Position numbers and translations under genes: made by a program
Source: Rhodoferax sp.
GTDB lineage: Bacteria; Pseudomonadota; Gammaproteobacteria; Burkholderiales; Burkholderiaceae_C
Direction: 5' to 3'
Length of the DNA stretch: 16,693 nucleotides
Assembly (NCBI GenBank): GCA_030683195.1
Contig: JAUXQA010000091.1
Span: 1-16,693 of the forward strand
Notes under the pieces: model-generated
What the model saw: only the letters and a program-made list of their open reading frames with translations
What the model was told of the DNA's origin: nothing
The model's database searches: none
Shown: in pieces, positions 15,057 through 16,693 of the stretch
Layout of the letters: every line of letters begins with the position of its first letter
Numbering within the stretch: position 1 is the stretch's first letter

Positions 15057-15238
15057 CCACCGCAGCCCGGTCTCAGTGGCTCGGCAGGGGCACCCGCGCA
15101 CCACCCGCGCACAGCCCACACGCTCTTCCAGCAGCCGAAAGCGCTGCGAAATGGCGGACGGTGTCACATGGAGTACGCGTGCAGCCCGCTCAAAGGATTC
15201 AACAAAGATAGTTTGTCTTCAGGGCTGAGTGTAGGCAT
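15057..15238 (-). pseudogene. Truncated, frameshifted argP/iciA-like LysR regulator
   Basis: Minus-strand DNA encodes FERAARVLHVTPSAISQRF, then RLLEERVG, VVRGCPCRATETGLR: the helix-turn-helix of the ArgP subgroup of LysR regulators, which activate the arginine/lysine exporter. The probable old start, ATG at 15238 (MPTLSPEDKLSL), is in another frame. The helix-turn-helix frame meets a TGA just upstream, so a small deletion near 15200-15215 has shifted the frame. Similarity stops after TGLR near 15057, where the protein should run another 240 residues. It lies divergent from, and 10 bp from, the exporter gene, exactly where an intact argP would stand. This is a pseudogene; the exporter has lost its local regulator. 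Confidence 0.75.
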
Positions 15239-15247
15239 CCTCGGTGC

Positions 15248-15898
15248 ATGAGCACCTTACCTGACACCGTTTCTCTTGTGGCCTCCGTCTTTGTGCAGGG
15301 CCTGGCACTGAGCCTGGGCCTCATCGTGGCCATTGGCGCGCAAAACGCCTTTGTGCTTCGTCAGGGCCTGCGCCGGGAGCATGTGGGCAGTGTTGTGCTG
15401 TTTTGTGCCGTGGCAGACGCAGTGCTGATTGCTGCAGGGGTCATGGGCATGGCGCAGGCCCTGGGCGAACGCCCGGGCCTGGCTCGCGCACTGGCGCTGG
15501 CTGGTGCTGCCTTTTTGGCGGTGTACGGGTGGCAGGCCCTGCGCCGGGCGCGGCAACCCCAGTCGTTGCGAGCCACTGAAGGCGGTGCAGGCCTCAGCCG
15601 CAAGGCGGCACTGGCGCAAGCGGCCGCGTTCACGCTGCTCAATCCTCACGTGTACCTTGACACCTTGCTGCTGGTGGGCAGCATCGGTGCGCAGCAACCT
15701 GCGGCCTTGCGGGGCTGGTTTGTGGCGGGCGCGTGCACCGCGAGTCTGTTGTGGTTTGGGTCGCTGGGCTTTGGCGCCCGCTGGCTGGCGCCCTGGTTTG
15801 CCCGGCCACGGGCATGGCAGGTGCTGGATGGCTTGATCGGCCTGACCATGGGGGTGATGGCCGTCTTGCTGGTGCGGCACGCGCTGGCTGGTGTTTGA
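15248..15898 (+). CDS. argO: LysE/ArgO-family amino-acid exporter
   Basis: A 216-aa membrane protein with about six helices and the LysE-family signatures GAQNAFVLRQGL (30-41) and LNPHVYLDTLLLVGSIG (131-147). The hydrophilic loop around 98-118 and the length are normal for ArgO/YggA, which exports arginine (and, in relatives, lysine or its toxic analogue canavanine) across the inner membrane. The ATG at 15248 has no strong Shine-Dalgarno, but the reading frame and N-terminus fit the family. The divergent argP-type regulator is wrecked, so expression is probably constitutive, low, or under another LysR protein. The exact substrate (Arg versus Lys) cannot be read from sequence alone. Repeat copies lie 221 bp before and 23 bp after the gene. 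Confidence 0.88.
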   Translation: MSTLPDTVSLVASVFVQGLALSLGLIVAIGAQNAFVLRQGLRREHVGSVVLFCAVADAVLIAAGVMGMAQALGERPGLARALALAGAAFLAVYGWQALRRARQPQSLRATEGGAGLSRKAALAQAAAFTLLNPHVYLDTLLLVGSIGAQQPAALRGWFVAGACTASLLWFGSLGFGARWLAPWFARPRAWQVLDGLIGLTMGVMAVLLVRHALAGV

Positions 15899-15921
15899 AT
15901 GCCGTTTGAGCCAATTTGTTA

Positions 15922-15979
15922 GTCTTTTAGTGCTCTAGGCGTCGATTTTGCTAGCTTTGATGCTATTGAAAAAAGTAGG
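15922..15979 (+). repeat. Dispersed ~55-bp A/T-rich repeat, copy 2
   Basis: Same orientation as 14969-15026, with the shared TTTTAG, CTAGGCGTCG, GCTAGCTTTGATGCTATT and A6 blocks. Its terminal hairpin is degraded (GCTATT against AGTAGG), so it has drifted from copy 1. It lies just after the exporter gene and about 50 bp from the tail of the convergent ABM gene. Confidence 0.5.
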
Positions 15980-16026
15980 CTTTGATCCGCAGCCATCGCC
16001 ATGGCCCGCAAACCGGACAGTAGAAA

Positions 16027-16347
16027 TCAAAGGGCGTAATCGCGCTCAACTTTGGCGATGCGGGTCTTGAAGGCGGCGTACCACTTGGCGTGGCCGAGTT
16101 GCTGCGCCAGCTGATGCTCGGTGTGGGCTTTCCATGCGCGAATGGATTCAAGGTCTTTCCAGTACGACACGGTGATGCCCACGCCGTCCCGCGCTGACTC
16201 CACGCCCAGAAAACCGGGCTGCTGCGCGGCCAGTGCCGCCATGCGTTCGGCCATGTCGCCATAGCCCTCGTCCACGTCGGTGCGCAGGCTGGTGAAGATG
16301 ACTGCGTAATAGGGCGCTGGTGGGGTGTTGGCAATGTCGAGGCTCAT
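16027..16347 (-). CDS. Antibiotic biosynthesis monooxygenase (ABM)-fold protein
   Basis: A 106-aa soluble protein with the ABM-domain pattern: YYAVIFTSLRTD, AALAAQQPGFLGVESA, GVGITVSYWKDLESIRAWK, HAKWYAAFKTRIAKVERDY. Members are small dimeric ferredoxin-like proteins; some are quinol or heme-degrading monooxygenases, many have no known substrate. The start at 16347 is chosen over an upstream in-frame ATG at 16527 because GGAG lies 6 bp before it and the 60 extra residues look random. It is convergent with the exporter gene. I cannot assign a substrate. Confidence 0.85.
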   Translation of the reverse strand: MSLDIANTPPAPYYAVIFTSLRTDVDEGYGDMAERMAALAAQQPGFLGVESARDGVGITVSYWKDLESIRAWKAHTEHQLAQQLGHAKWYAAFKTRIAKVERDYAL

Positions 16348-16610
16348 GGAAATCTCCAGTAAATGAGGGAGTCGGTGAAGGTATGGGCGCGACGCAGCCA
16401 AGTTTGTGCTGCAGTCAAATGTCAATGACGAAAATCTAACGACATCCCCGGCCGGGTTTGACAAAGCGCATGTCTCACACCAACGCCAATGGATAAATTT
16501 ACAACGGGTTTTGGACGACGCTTTCATTCAGGATCAATGCTTGAAACGATGGCCGGGAAATGGTCAGGTTGTCGATGCTCCAGGCCTGTAACTTTATCAA
16601 TGGAGTCACC
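16348..16610. other. Divergent intergenic region between ABM gene and right-edge gene
   Basis: TTGACA occurs on both strands (plus 16455-16460; minus near 16411-16416) but neither has a good -10 at proper distance. No RNA gene, repeat or further open frame with a ribosome binding site was found. Confidence 0.35.
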
Positions 16611-16693
16611 ATGCACAAAATTTGTCGCTTGGGGAGGCGCACCTCTCTTTACTTGGCTATGGCGCTCTCGTTGCCAAACGTCGCCGCTTTGGC
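16611..16693 (+). CDS. Start of an exported protein, cut by right edge
   Basis: ATG at 16611 follows GGAG (16602-16605) by 5 bp. The 27 codons inside the window read MHKICRLGRRTSLYLAMALS, then LPNVAAL: a basic n-region, a hydrophobic stretch and an A-rich end, as in a Sec signal peptide. The frame is open to the window edge. The mature protein lies outside, so the function is unknown; a periplasmic or outer-membrane protein is the likely class. Confidence 0.6.
   Translation, partial: MHKICRLGRRTSLYLAMALSLPNVAAL

Noticed and set aside
15992..16005. GCCAT-CGCC-ATGGC hairpin followed on the minus strand by a T run, as terminator of the ABM gene
   Set aside because: Stem is only 5 bp and the T run begins more than 10 nt away, inside the dispersed repeat; not convincing.
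16348..16527. Upstream start for the ABM gene adding 60 residues
   Set aside because: GGAG precedes the ATG at 16347, and the extension has random composition.

Overview
The window looks like the chromosome of a GC-rich betaproteobacterium, most likely a member of the Burkholderiales such as a Comamonadaceae/Rhodoferax-like organism. This placement rests on base composition, protein flavour and a pair of A/T-rich intergenic repeats of a kind I recall from that family. It is an inference from reading, not a database result.

Layout. Positions 1-1862 (minus) hold the 5' part of a GAF-GAF-GGDEF-EAL protein that runs off the left edge and whose GGDEF domain is degenerate. Positions 1971-2873 (minus) encode a LysR-type regulator of the NhaR-like subgroup. 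It is divergent from a two-gene operon, dabB (2972-4513) and dabA (4535-7069), which encodes a DAB inorganic-carbon accumulation complex. The 98-bp divergent region carries a perfect 8-bp inverted repeat. Next, on the plus strand, is an OsmC-YcaO fusion protein (7247-9481). Behind it lie a fragment of a decayed LysR gene (9498-9662, minus), an unrecognised 78-aa gene with a strong ribosome binding site and TTG start (9684-9920), and a full-length Cache-HAMP-PAS-GGDEF-EAL protein (9988-12777) with a good sigma70-like promoter. After a decayed intergenic stretch (12778-13505) that contains at least one truncated sensor-gene head comes a six-TM EAL-only protein (13506-14873). Further right are a wrecked argP-like regulator (15057-15238, minus) divergent from an intact LysE/ArgO-type exporter (15248-15898), two copies of a ~55-bp repeat on either side of that exporter, an ABM-fold monooxygenase-like gene (16027-16347, minus), and the signal-peptide start of a gene that leaves the right edge (16611-16693).

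How the genes work together. DabB (proton channel-like membrane subunit) and DabA (zinc beta-carbonic-anhydrase-like subunit) should form one energy-coupled CO2-hydrating pump, plausibly controlled by the divergent LysR protein. Three c-di-GMP proteins surround this core. One has both GGDEF and EAL motifs intact, one is EAL-only, and one has a damaged GGDEF, so the locus as a whole leans toward c-di-GMP hydrolysis. The intergenic regions on the right hold several broken genes (a LysR tail, an argP head, a sensor head), so this part of the chromosome has been losing regulators. I found no tRNA, rRNA, CRISPR array or intact insertion sequence.
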